Counted from the first letter of the stretch, positions 1-7,753 are shown. The stretch is DNA of 64,000 nt from Halopiger xanaduensis SH-6 (GCF_000217715.1 NC_015666.1:322270-386269), one strand, 5' to 3'. Numbers and translations: made by a program. Notes: generated by a model not told the origin, from the sequence alone.

Positions 1-1
1 C

Positions 2-607
2 GCTATCGTCGCTCTCCACCCCATAGGCCCAGACGAATTAGTCGTAACCGCCAATCTCCAAGAAAACGCCGTCCCAACAGTTGAAATGGGCGACGAACTC
101 GAGGTGGTGTATGATGCGAAGCTTTCGCGGACGAACGCGACGAACCCAGCGTGGGTTGACCTCCTACGCGAGGCGGAACAGGCAATCCTACGCGGTAACC
201 TCATCTCGGCAGTCCCCCTACTGGTCTCCGCAGTCGATGGCGGCCTGTACCGCTTGATCTACCTGTACTTCGTCTTGAACGGCCGTGATCGCAAGGATGC
301 GAAGCAGCACATCAAGAGTCGATTCGATGATGGACACGGCAACATCTATACCAAGGATCTTGCTAAGGACGCTCTAAATGAAATCACGGGCTCTTCGCTA
401 ACTGACGCTCATGGCCCCTATGGGGAGAGATGGCATGAGTTCTACGGAGAACACGGCAATCGGGGCTTCAGAGACGCAGTTATCCATCCCGACAACGAGC
501 CTCTTGATGGAATCGATCGAGAGACAGTGATCGAGTGGTTCAATATCTCGGTCTCACTCATCATCGGTGGATTCGAACTGCTTTGGGAGTTGGATTCTGA
601 CGGTTGA
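2..607 (+). CDS. HEPN-like domain protein, 5'-truncated by the window edge
   Basis: The frame is open to the left edge, so the true start probably lies outside the window. An in-frame ATG at 86 is the first internal candidate, but the residues before it look coding (VVTANLQENAVPTVEMGDE). The protein appears to have an N-terminal beta-rich segment and then a helical domain that runs from about residue 25 (counted from the ATG at 86) to the end. Near the C terminus is RDAVIH, which fits the R-x4-H signature of HEPN domains, many of which are RNases in toxin-antitoxin and abortive-infection systems. The assignment rests on that motif and the helical pattern only. No antitoxin partner is recognised next to it inside the window. 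Confidence 0.6.
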   Translation, partial: AIVALHPIGPDELVVTANLQENAVPTVEMGDELEVVYDAKLSRTNATNPAWVDLLREAEQAILRGNLISAVPLLVSAVDGGLYRLIYLYFVLNGRDRKDAKQHIKSRFDDGHGNIYTKDLAKDALNEITGSSLTDAHGPYGERWHEFYGEHGNRGFRDAVIHPDNEPLDGIDRETVIEWFNISVSLIIGGFELLWELDSDG

Positions 608-621
608 TTCTTTCTGAGAAG

Positions 622-813
622 GCAATGTATGTGGGCCTCGGACAGGTGCTCCTCGAACCGGTCTCCGTCGACGGCGTGCGGGCCGGCGTTGACGACGAGC
701 GAGGCGTGCCTGCTGGGTAACCAGAATCCCGAGACAGTGATCTCCTCCGACCAGCCGAAGCCAGTCGTCTCGATGTCCCATGCCACGTGGTCGCGGTCTG
801 ACGTCTCGCGCAT
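622..813 (-). pseudogene. Truncated DEDD exonuclease-like / RNase H-fold fragment
   Basis: Read leftwards from an ATG at 813, the first about 60 residues look like a real N terminus. They contain WDIETTGFG, which matches exonuclease motif I (D-x-E) of DEDD 3'-5' exonuclease-type folds, and continue to DGDRFEEHLSEA. After that the frame runs into the antisense of the HEPN-like gene and loses halophilic character, so the rest of the domain (motifs II and III) is missing. I read it as a remnant cut off by a deletion or insertion junction near 622. It may still be translated into the overlapping gene. Confidence 0.5.
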
Positions 814-915
814 CTCTGTGTCGAAGGCGTTCTGCGAAGGGGATTGGCGATAGAGGGGTGTTTCCGGATTCCGCGTTCGGGGGCGGATTACTGATCTTCG
901 AGAACCGAAGCCGCG

Positions 916-2583
916 TCAGGCCGCGGCGATCTGCTGGGGCGGCCGGCACCGGCGGACGGTGTCGATGAGCGACGACGCCAGCTCCGTCCACCGCTCTCGG
1001 TCGCCCACATCCACGAGGGCATTGATCTCCTTTCCCGCCCGCTCCGGACTGACATCGCCCCACTCGAAAACCGAGTCGATCCCAAGTTCTGCCTCAATAT
1101 CGCCGCGGTATTCCGAGAAGTCACGGCTCTCTTCCGCGGTCGCATCCGTGACCGAGTCGAGCTGGACGGCACCGAGCAAGTCCTCCGCACTCACGTCCCT
1201 ATCGACCATGTTCTCGATCGCCCGGAGGGTGATCTCCTCGTCCTGTTGACCGGTAAACAGGATGTCCGCCTGCGAGATGATCTCGTCGACCAGATCGCGG
1301 CTCTGGGCGTCCTCGTACAGTTCCTCCCTGTCGTAGTCCGGCCCGAGCGGCGTATCGATTCTCGTCGCGTACCCGACGACCTCGTCGGGCAACACAGGCT
1401 CGACCTCGGAACGGTAGAAGGCGTCCCCGGAGGGGTAGCGCGATTCGACGGACACCAGCCACATGTTCACCCGGACGTCTTCGTCTCGCTCGGCCTCGTC
1501 GTCAACCGTGTATGTCCGACCGATCTTAATGTGGTCGTCGAACTTCCGAGCGAGCGGTCGGTCGATGTCGTCGTAGCCGTCCACGGAGCCGTCCCAGTCG
1601 ATGACCCGGAGAGCGAGCAAGAACGTGTCTCTGCTCCCCAGCTCCTGCTTCAGCCGCTCGCGCTCCTCCTTTATGGCATCCAGAACCCTCGACTGTGCCC
1701 CGCCCACACTCAGCTCCGCCTGCACGAGTTCCGCGATGTTTTTCTTGTACTCCCGGAGCGTCGTCTTGTCGTATTCGGGGTAGGTCTTCCCGAAGGGGTA
1801 GTGGGCGTTCATCAGCTCCTCGTACGTCTGTTCCGGGTCGTCCACGTCCGTCTCCAGAGCGACCCTGCGACCCATGCCGTCCTCCGAGTCGAGGATCTCA
1901 CGGAGATCGTCGAACCCGTGCAGGAGCTTCAGCTCGGCCTCGCCCGGGTGGGTGAAATCGAAGTTCTCCAAGCACTGCGAGATCGCGTCCTTGTGCTCGT
2001 AGATGCCCCCGTCGGCCGCCCTCTGGTGGCGGACGATGATCAGCACGGTCACGACGAGCCGGTCGTCGGTGGGGAGGGCGAGTATCTCGGGGGCGACCAC
2101 CTCCTTCACCGCGAACGGCCCGGTGTGTTCCGCCCTTGAGACGACCTTCTCGGCGACCGACTCGGCGTCGTACTCATCGGACAGCCAGTCCTCCTGCCTG
2201 AAGTCCTCGGCGACGGTCTCCTCGATTTCGGCGAGGAACTGCTCAGCCTCCACCACCGCCCGCTGATGCCTGATGTTCTCGTTCCGTCTCTCGGCCATCT
2301 TGATCACTGACTTCACTGGCCACGCGGCGGGGTTCTGGGCGACTCCGATCAGGAACTCGTTCACTCTGCGCTCATGTTCCTCAGGGAGGATCGACCGACG
2401 GGACAGACTGAGGTAGGCCTCCGCGAGCAGAAGTGTTAGGGCGGCGGTGGCCGCCACATGGGCGAACTCGAGTTGAATGGGGAAGGATACCGCCTCGCGC
2501 ACCGCGAGAAGGGACAAGAGGAGGGCCACCTGCCCTGCTCGGATAGGTAGGGAGCTGGCATTTTCGAGCGGTTCCTCCGTCAT
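916..2583 (-). CDS. Membrane-anchored orphan protein with long soluble domain
   Basis: I chose the ATG at 2583, giving about 555 residues. A longer reading frame from 2754 adds residues that do not look halophilic and overlaps a separate remnant. Residues about 18-60 form two hydrophobic segments (around VALLLSLLAV and VAATAALTLLLAEAYLSL), followed by a long acidic soluble part with a probable coiled region (IKEERERLKQELGSRD). No enzyme motif is recognised. The protein is probably anchored in the membrane with the large domain in the cytoplasm. A TTTATG element about 40 bp before the ATG (minus strand) could be the promoter. It lies in the accessory block, so a plasmid or defence role is possible, but I cannot assign a function. 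Confidence 0.75.
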   Translation of the reverse strand: MTEEPLENASSLPIRAGQVALLLSLLAVREAVSFPIQLEFAHVAATAALTLLLAEAYLSLSRRSILPEEHERRVNEFLIGVAQNPAAWPVKSVIKMAERRNENIRHQRAVVEAEQFLAEIEETVAEDFRQEDWLSDEYDAESVAEKVVSRAEHTGPFAVKEVVAPEILALPTDDRLVVTVLIIVRHQRAADGGIYEHKDAISQCLENFDFTHPGEAELKLLHGFDDLREILDSEDGMGRRVALETDVDDPEQTYEELMNAHYPFGKTYPEYDKTTLREYKKNIAELVQAELSVGGAQSRVLDAIKEERERLKQELGSRDTFLLALRVIDWDGSVDGYDDIDRPLARKFDDHIKIGRTYTVDDEAERDEDVRVNMWLVSVESRYPSGDAFYRSEVEPVLPDEVVGYATRIDTPLGPDYDREELYEDAQSRDLVDEIISQADILFTGQQDEEITLRAIENMVDRDVSAEDLLGAVQLDSVTDATAEESRDFSEYRGDIEAELGIDSVFEWGDVSPERAGKEINALVDVGDRERWTELASSLIDTVRRCRPPQQIAAA

Positions 2584-2644
2584 CGGCCAGCAGTTGGCAA
2601 CCAGAAAACATAAAGTAACATGATGGGATCTCTTGAGCAGCGGG

Positions 2645-2815
2645 CTACGAGGAGGGGCTGTAAACGCGATCGCGCCCTTCGCCCTCGGCCTCAACGAGGT
2701 TGTAGCGGCCATCTTTTGGAGGATGACGGCCAGTTCGTGTGAGTGCAGGTACAAGGCGCCTGTCTCCGAGACGACGAACCGGACTCGCCACCAAGTGGGA
2801 CATAGACGGGACGTC
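2645..2815 (-). pseudogene. Frameshifted remnant of a small halophilic protein
   Basis: On the minus strand one frame reads WWRVRFVVSETGALYLHS and continues to VILQK. A shift of one base near 2714 then gives DGRYNLVEAEGEGRDRVYS and a stop (TAG, 2645-2647). Both halves have acidic, halophile-like composition and codon use, and they join smoothly only if a single base is lost at the AAAAGAT run. I see no ATG or GTG before the first half. I take this as a decayed gene, although a sequencing error at the A-run could also explain the shift. The family is not recognised. Confidence 0.4.
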
Positions 2816-2884
2816 AGGACGACGGCAATTCAGTTAGTAGGCACCACAGACTGGGAGTGGTAGTTGTAGAAACCATCCTCACCG

Positions 2885-2916
2885 CATGCGTCGAAGACAG
2901 AGGTGTCTTCGGCATG
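2885..2916. repeat. Long imperfect stem-loop near the integrase 3' end
   Basis: The arms CGAAGACA (2892-2899) and TGTCTTCG (2904-2911) pair perfectly around a GAGG loop. An outer CATGC/GCATG pair (2885-2889 with 2912-2916) extends the stem past a two-base bulge. It lies in an otherwise empty stretch of about 230 bp between the decayed gene and the recombinase stop. It could be a transcription terminator for the recombinase, a protein site or part of an attachment site. Nothing in the sequence decides between these. The rest of 2816-3051 holds no gene that I can support. Confidence 0.45.
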
Positions 2917-3051
2917 ATCCATGCGCAGGTTCTGGATAAGGGTTGCCAGCAGGCTTCATTTGGCGGCTATTCGATGTTCTATACCACCGGAGAAAAACTC
3001 GGTAAGACAGGCCACTCAACTATCGGTGCCAACTGTTAACAATCAAGTATC

Positions 3052-4227
3052 TCATTTCTCGATCTCGACTGCCGGGCACGCTGGAAGATGCTCAGAGTAT
3101 CCACGAATAGTCTCTCCACACCAATCACACGTCTGTCGTTGCTCAATCGTCGCTTCCTTAGTGAGGTGTTGTCGACAGTGAATGCAGTTTTGTTTCTCAC
3201 GTGGCGTTTTCTGGTGGCATCGAGGACACTCAACGGGAGCAGTTGGATTCGGTTCTTCACCCTCATCAACGTCGACTCCGTGGATCCTAGCGACTTCCCG
3301 GTCGGTATCTTCTGCGAATACCGAGACGTATCGTGAGGCGACATCGCTCCCACGCGTCCACCCATGGTGATCTTCGATGTGTGCCTGATTCATCCCTCGA
3401 GATGCCAGATGAGACGCGCTTGACTTCCGGAAATTGGTGAATGTGACTGGCTTATCGACGTTTGCACGTTCGGCTGCGTCCTTGATCGCCGTCCGAAGCG
3501 CGTTGTAAGTCGGTGCCGTCGGTTCCTTCAACTTGCTCCACAGTGGATCATCGAGTGCATCACCGGGGTGGGCCTCCAGCCACCGCTGAAGGAACGGGAC
3601 GCTTGGAACCAACCCGACCGAACGCTGTCCCATCTTCCCACGTACCGTTACCTGATAACCGTGCTCGTAATCTGTGACGTCTCCAAGCGTGAGGCTTCGA
3701 AGCTCTCCCGACCGAGGGCCAGCATCCCATGCAACAGCGACCAAAGCCGCATCACGTGGATTCCGTGTTTCCTCGATCAGAGGGAGGACATCGTCTTCCC
3801 ATTTCAGCATATCACTGGGCTCAGGTGCCGGGTCGTATGTACTGGGGGTATTTGACGGAATCCACTCCATTGTCTCCGGCGGAGAATCGCCATTTACCTC
3901 TGTAGCCCGCCGGCCAAATTGCTTCAACGCTACTCGGTAATCGCGATTCGTCTCTGGATTATCGTAGGTTCGATGAATCCACCGAACGATCTCCTTCACT
4001 TCTTCTTCATCCTCCAAAGCATCGACCAGACTCCCAGCGTGCTCTGCCATTCGGACATTGTGACGAAGAAGTTTGAGGTGCCGATGATCGCCTACTTGAC
4101 TCGGGATGAGCATCAGCTCGTCACTAAATTTCAGTAATGCATCCCGATTCGCTTCGTCTACATCCCGGCGATCGTTCTGTATCTTATTGCGGAGGGTCTC
4201 CAATTGTTGGCTAACGTCCTGCGTCAT
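3052..4227 (-). CDS. Tyrosine recombinase/integrase with C-terminal zinc-binding motifs
   Basis: The 391-residue protein would catalyse site-specific DNA recombination. The catalytic domain begins around residue 140. Arg172 lies in GPRSGEL, Lys198 in the beta-hairpin (RGKMGQ) and Arg267 in NFRKSSASHL. His288 and Trp290 lie in HHGW, and the nucleophile is probably Tyr300 (SRY). The residue normally His in the H-x-x-R box is Thr264 here, a substitution that may be tolerated in this haloarchaeal group. Unlike phage integrases, the C terminus carries two zinc-binding motifs: Cys334/337 with Cys348/351, and Cys367/370 with His380/Cys384. It is probably the enzyme that mobilised this accessory block. 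No neighbouring excisionase is evident. Confidence 0.88.
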   Translation of the reverse strand: MTQDVSQQLETLRNKIQNDRRDVDEANRDALLKFSDELMLIPSQVGDHRHLKLLRHNVRMAEHAGSLVDALEDEEEVKEIVRWIHRTYDNPETNRDYRVALKQFGRRATEVNGDSPPETMEWIPSNTPSTYDPAPEPSDMLKWEDDVLPLIEETRNPRDAALVAVAWDAGPRSGELRSLTLGDVTDYEHGYQVTVRGKMGQRSVGLVPSVPFLQRWLEAHPGDALDDPLWSKLKEPTAPTYNALRTAIKDAAERANVDKPVTFTNFRKSSASHLASRGMNQAHIEDHHGWTRGSDVASRYVSVFAEDTDREVARIHGVDVDEGEEPNPTAPVECPRCHQKTPREKQNCIHCRQHLTKEATIEQRQTCDWCGETIRGYSEHLPACPAVEIEK

Positions 4228-4250
4228 ATCGGATTTAGCCCAGTTATAGA

Positions 4251-4388
4251 ATGCTGATTGGCGAGTTTTCTATTTTCGCTGTCACAGAGGATACTTCGAA
4301 GGTTTGGGACTTGGATGATCCCGATAGATTGTCGTCGGATGAGGTGGTCGAGATTCACGACGAGTGGCAGAATTGCTTGACAAGGTGA
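4251..4388 (+). CDS. Possible 45-residue small acidic protein
   Basis: An ATG at 4251 opens a 46-codon frame ending in TGA at 4386-4388. The product is acidic (DTSKVWDLDDPDRLSSDEVV) with Trp residues and halophile-like codon choice in its second half. It lies between the divergent recombinase and the AAA ATPase gene and starts 24 bp from the recombinase start codon, so the two would share a promoter region. It could be a small regulator, an excisionase-like protein or the remnant of a larger gene. No family is recognised and there is no obvious ribosome-binding site. Confidence 0.4.
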   Translation: MLIGEFSIFAVTEDTSKVWDLDDPDRLSSDEVVEIHDEWQNCLTR

Positions 4389-4438
4389 TCGGCCGACAGC
4401 GACTACCACAACGCACAGATGTCCGGCAGCAAACTCGT

Positions 4439-4460
4439 TTAACCTTAAGAATAAGGATAA
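4439..4460. promoter_or_regulatory. Palindrome in the promoter of the AAA ATPase operon
   Basis: CCTTA (4443-4447) and TAAGG (4452-4456) pair around AGAA. The arms extend to TTAACCTTA and TAAGGATAA with one mismatch. The site is A+T-rich and ends 20 bp before the ATG at 4481, where the TATA element of a leaderless or short-leader gene would be. It is therefore a plausible operator overlapping the core promoter, perhaps for autoregulation by a product of the operon. Confidence 0.4.
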
Positions 4461-4480
4461 CCATATGAGGAATACGGAGA

Positions 4481-5422
4481 ATGACCGACCAGTTCACCGC
4501 GGTGCTGGACGAGACCGAGTCGGCGCAGCGGGCGTACGCGGAGCAGTTCGGGATTGAGTCCGCGCGCATCCCGTTCACCGCCGAGACGCTTCCTGATGCC
4601 CGAATCGCCGTCCGCGTCAACCAAGATCTCTTGCAAGAGGTCGCGAGTCACCTCATTAACCGCGCCGGTCACGTTTCGATCATCGACGAGCGCGGCGCCG
4701 GGAAGAGCCACTTCCGCGATCTCGTCTACAACGCGCTCTCCGACGGCCCGCGAAGCGACGAGTTCTACATCGCCCGCATCCGCGAAGTCGAGAGCCTGAC
4801 CACGCGCCGGGTCTACACCCGGCTCCTCGACGCGTTGGCCGAGTACGACGACCTCGACATCCCCGACGAGTACCCCCACGCGACCGACGACGTGCGCCAA
4901 CTCGTCGAGGATGTCGCCGAGCAACTCGAGGCGCAGGACAAGGCGTGTGTTGTGCAGGTCGACCAGCTCGAGGACGCCGCCCGCAACGCGCGGACGTTCC
5001 GACAGCTCCTCGCGGCGCTGCAGTCCGTGGGCGATCTCGGGGACTCCCGGCCTGTGTTCGTCCTCTTTCTGTTCGGTACGCCGTTGGCCGCCGAGCGTAT
5101 CGACGAGTTGCGGGAGACACTCTCCTCGCGGCTCGTCGCGAAGAACCGGTCGCTGGAGCGGTTCGGATTCGCGGAGACCGACGAGCTGATCGCGCGCTGG
5201 CTGGCGTGGGCGCGAGACGAGGAGTACGAGGAGGGCTACCCGTCCGACCCGTTCGCGGCGTCGGCGATCGAACGCGTCGTCGAACGGAGCGACGGCACGC
5301 CCCGAAGTGTCCGACAGGAATGCTACCACGCCTTCCGTGCCGGTGCCCGCCAGTTCGCGGATGATGCGGGCGTCGAAATCACTGCTGAAACGCTCGAAGA
5401 GTACATCGAGAGTAAATATTAA
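4481..5422 (+). CDS. AAA/ORC-like ATPase
   Basis: The 313-residue P-loop ATPase has a Walker A motif at residues 71-76 (RGAGKS, preceded by IIDE). The Walker B strand is CVVQVDQLED, where Asp161 is followed by Gln instead of the usual Glu. A possible sensor-2 region lies near DGTPRSVRQECYHAFR at the C terminus. The pattern resembles Orc1/Cdc6-type and related AAA ATPases, but I see no C-terminal winged-helix domain, so it is unlikely to be a complete origin-binding protein. The Gln in place of the catalytic Glu suggests slow or absent hydrolysis, or a switch role. It is the first gene of a likely three-gene operon, 25 bp before the next gene. Confidence 0.75.
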   Translation: MTDQFTAVLDETESAQRAYAEQFGIESARIPFTAETLPDARIAVRVNQDLLQEVASHLINRAGHVSIIDERGAGKSHFRDLVYNALSDGPRSDEFYIARIREVESLTTRRVYTRLLDALAEYDDLDIPDEYPHATDDVRQLVEDVAEQLEAQDKACVVQVDQLEDAARNARTFRQLLAALQSVGDLGDSRPVFVLFLFGTPLAAERIDELRETLSSRLVAKNRSLERFGFAETDELIARWLAWARDEEYEEGYPSDPFAASAIERVVERSDGTPRSVRQECYHAFRAGARQFADDAGVEITAETLEEYIESKY

Positions 5423-5447
5423 CATTAACCCTAATACTAACACAACT

Positions 5448-5756
5448 ATGAGCGAGAACCCATTCAACGACGCAATGGACGAGGCCGAAGGAGATGCGGA
5501 CGACGGCAGCGACGCGGAGTCCGAGTTCGATCTCGACCGGTACTACGACGCGCTCGACGCTGGGCCGAAGGAGAAGACTATCGGGATCGCGGTCAACGAG
5601 GAGATGCACGCCTTCTACCAAGAGCTGCAGGACGCCGACGAGATCGAGGTCGACGTCTCGCAGTCCATCCGCGACCACATCGAGAAGCTCGCTCACCGCC
5701 ACGAGCAGGTCTTTGAGCGGGCGATGCGCAAGCTCGAGATCGAGCGGGAGTACTGA
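5448..5756 (+). CDS. Small acidic protein of the AAA-phosphoesterase operon
   Basis: I chose the ATG at 5448 (102 residues) because upstream in-frame codons lie in the end of the ATPase gene. The N-terminal 35 residues are very acidic and probably disordered (DEAEGDADDGSDAESEFD). The C-terminal half is a predicted helical segment with many charged residues (SIRDHIEKLAHRHEQVFERA). It follows the ATPase by 25 bp of A+T-rich sequence with repeated TAA(C) steps and ends one base before the phosphoesterase ATG. It is probably an adaptor or partner of the ATPase. No family is recognised. Confidence 0.65.
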   Translation: MSENPFNDAMDEAEGDADDGSDAESEFDLDRYYDALDAGPKEKTIGIAVNEEMHAFYQELQDADEIEVDVSQSIRDHIEKLAHRHEQVFERAMRKLEIEREY

Positions 5757-5757
5757 G

Positions 5758-6666
5758 ATGGAGGGCCAGCGCCTGCTCGTGATGGGTGACAATCATGGTG
5801 ACACGGAGTCGCTTGAAACGGTGGTCGAAGAAACCGAGGGCGCCGAGTTTGACTACATCGTTCACACGGGGGACATCACGGACGCGCACCGGCGCGGTGT
5901 CGGAACCGCGGCCGACCAGCTTCGAGAACTCGAGCCCCTGTTCGCGGATCTAGCCGAGCGCGGCGAGTTGGTCTACATCTACGGCAACCGGGATAGCGAG
6001 CGCGGCGGCGACAAGCACGTCACCGAACGGTACGAGTTGTCTCCCGGTACCCGACTCCCAAAAGGTGGTGCCGTCAAGGTCGCCGGTCAGCGGTTTACGG
6101 CCGATCCCGACGATGTCGGCGACGACGACGTGCTGGTCACGCACGGCCAGCTCCCGGAGCCCTTCTACTCGTTCGACGGTCGAGCATACTTCTGCGGGCA
6201 CACGCACCGTGGCTGGCATCGAGGCCGGGCGCTCAACTCCGCCCATTTGAAGAAGGTGCGGAAGGGGTACTTGGGAGCCTACTTCATCGTCGAACTGGAT
6301 GGGGATGGCCTGCAGGTCGAATGCCGGGGAATCGACGAGTCGTGGACGGCGATCGAGTGCCCCGACCACAGCTGGTACAGGACGCAGTTCCAGCCCGAGA
6401 AGTTCGGCTGCCGCCTCTGCAAGTTCGGGTCAGCGGAGGCGCTTCGAGAGGTGGCGTGGACGGCGTACGCGTCTCACGTCGACGAGCCGGGCGAGGACGC
6501 AATCGACGCGACCGACCTCGTGTCCGGCGTCCTTGCGCTCCTTGACGGTGCGGACGACGCCGAGGAGCAGTTCCGCGCGTACCTTGATACCCTCTTGAAG
6601 CAGCCCGGCCCGCACGACCCGCTCCAGCCATCCGACGGTAACCCGACGACACTCGTCCCACGGTGA
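5758..6666 (+). CDS. Calcineurin-like metallophosphoesterase with C-terminal zinc site
   Basis: The 302-residue protein has all the metal-binding motifs of the calcineurin-like phosphoesterase fold. These are GDNHGD (Asp11, His13), GDITD (Asp39), GNRD (Asn77), THG (His129) and GHTH (His148, His150). It should hydrolyse phosphomonoesters or phosphodiesters such as nucleotides or nucleic acid ends, using two metal ions. After the catalytic domain there is a Cys-x2-His followed by Cys-x2-Cys (CPDH ... CRLC), a probable structural zinc site, and a helical tail. The ATG follows the stop of the preceding gene by one base, so the two are probably translationally coupled. The substrate is unknown. 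Confidence 0.85.
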   Translation: MEGQRLLVMGDNHGDTESLETVVEETEGAEFDYIVHTGDITDAHRRGVGTAADQLRELEPLFADLAERGELVYIYGNRDSERGGDKHVTERYELSPGTRLPKGGAVKVAGQRFTADPDDVGDDDVLVTHGQLPEPFYSFDGRAYFCGHTHRGWHRGRALNSAHLKKVRKGYLGAYFIVELDGDGLQVECRGIDESWTAIECPDHSWYRTQFQPEKFGCRLCKFGSAEALREVAWTAYASHVDEPGEDAIDATDLVSGVLALLDGADDAEEQFRAYLDTLLKQPGPHDPLQPSDGNPTTLVPR

Positions 6667-6700
6667 ACGGGCTGCCGTAGATGTGGTGCTTCGAGAGTCG

Positions 6701-7057
6701 CTATGCTCGGTGCCACCGCCACGCGATCGAGAGGGCCCCAACGCCCGTCACGCCCGAGACCAGCATCGAGAGGCTGAGGAACCCGAACAGGTCAGGCGCG
6801 ACGAACCGGAAGAAGAAGGCGAGGTCACTGACCATCGCGTAGTCCATCACGAGGAGGAGGAGCCCGTACCCCGCAGCCTGTAAGAACTGGACGGGGCGGA
6901 CAACTCCCAGATGGACGAGTCCGGCCAGCAGGAGAAGCCCTCCGAGGATCGCGGTCGTCAGCACTCGAACGCCGTGAACGAAGGCCGCAGACTTGTTGTG
7001 GCGGTAGTCCCCCACCGCCTTCCGGAGAAAAATCGAGAGGCTCACGTACAGCCTCAA
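6701..7057 (-). CDS. Small integral membrane protein
   Basis: The 118-residue product has about three hydrophobic segments (around LTTAILGGLLLLAGLVHLG, AAGYGLLLLVMDYA and FGFLSLSMLVSGVTGVGALS). It has no recognised family. It runs convergent to the phosphoesterase gene, with the stop codons about 35 bp apart. It may be cargo of the accessory island, for example an immunity or anchoring protein, but this is a guess. The ATG at 7057 is the first in frame and gives an N terminus with a typical basic flank. Confidence 0.6.
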   Translation of the reverse strand: MRLYVSLSIFLRKAVGDYRHNKSAAFVHGVRVLTTAILGGLLLLAGLVHLGVVRPVQFLQAAGYGLLLLVMDYAMVSDLAFFFRFVAPDLFGFLSLSMLVSGVTGVGALSIAWRWHRA

Positions 7058-7094
7058 TCTCGTCTAGTTGATAATCTGCTTTACGGTGGTTGCA

Positions 7095-7129
7095 GTATAT
7101 CGAGGAGGGGTCGAAGGCGACCGATATAC
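7095..7129. terminator. 35-nt stem-loop between two minus-strand genes
   Basis: An outer arm pair GTATATC (7095-7101) and GATATAC (7123-7129) encloses an inner perfect pair GGTCG (7109-7113) and CGACC (7118-7122) with an AAGG loop. It lies between the end of the gene stopping at 7193 and the start of the gene beginning at 7057, both on the minus strand. It may be a terminator or processing structure of the first, or an operator for the second. The GTATATC arm also resembles a TATA element. Confidence 0.4.
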
Positions 7130-7192
7130 CGGGACGCGGGGGACTTCATCTACTCGGCGGTCAGAAATGAGCTGTCCCGCGCGGACTGACGA

Positions 7193-7483
7193 CTATACCT
7201 CGTCAAGGAGGACGGGGTCGCGCTCGATCACGCCGAGGTCGACCAGCCGGCGGTGGAGTTGGCGCTCTTCCTCGGTGATCGGGCCGTCGGTGTAGGTGCC
7301 TTGCTTGCGGTACTCCTCTTTCGCCTCTTGCTGGAGCTTCTCGGCAGTCGCTCGGGCCACGAACTCGTCGACGGTATCGAACTGGTCGTGGTCGGCGATC
7401 TGTTCCTCGATGAGGTCGCGGAACTCCTGTGGGAGTTCGATGGATGCTGTCGGCATCGCGATGGGCCCCGCAGCTGCGGACAT
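7193..7483 (-). CDS. Putative ribbon-helix-helix protein (CopG/ParD-like)
   Basis: I chose the ATG at 7483 (96 residues). The in-frame ATG at 7456, giving MPTASIELP, is the other option and may be the real start. The N terminus TASIELPQEFRDLIEEQIAD has the strand-then-helix pattern of MetJ/Arc-type DNA-binding proteins. It is followed by FDTVDEFVARATAEKL, a second helix common in CopG/ParD antitoxins. The C-terminal 45 residues are charged and helical. It could be an antitoxin or an element regulator, but no toxin is seen next to it. The upstream 320 bp (7484-7806) is a divergent control region. Confidence 0.6.
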   Translation of the reverse strand: MSAAAGPIAMPTASIELPQEFRDLIEEQIADHDQFDTVDEFVARATAEKLQQEAKEEYRKQGTYTDGPITEEERQLHRRLVDLGVIERDPVLLDEV

Positions 7484-7753
7484 CCTAATAATCACCGATA
7501 GTTGATGTCTCTCGACCCTTCCTGCCCCCTTGGTTCCGATGAAAAGCTGATCGTAGTGTCCTTGATGGTAGAGAAGTCCAAATACTGGGTCTAAAAGCGC
7601 CGATTCCCGGATTGCTCTACTTGAGTCGCGGACGCATCGAAGCGGACGGCGTGGGACGTAGTGTTCGCCTTGCAGCACTTCCCCGGCGAGGATTGAGCGC
7701 GCCTGTCAGCGAGCGGGTCACGCTGTTCCGAGGGGGATAAATGCTGGTACGGC

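Noticed and set aside
1246-2139. Long plus-strand open frame opposite the membrane-anchored orphan
   Set aside because: It is a GC-rich antisense shadow: Val/Arg/Leu-rich product, no motif, and the minus-strand gene has clear acidic halophile composition and membrane segments.
4282-4620. 112-codon minus-strand frame across the ATPase start
   Set aside because: Ser/Arg/Cys-rich with no halophilic bias, overlapping the palindromic promoter and the clear ATPase start.
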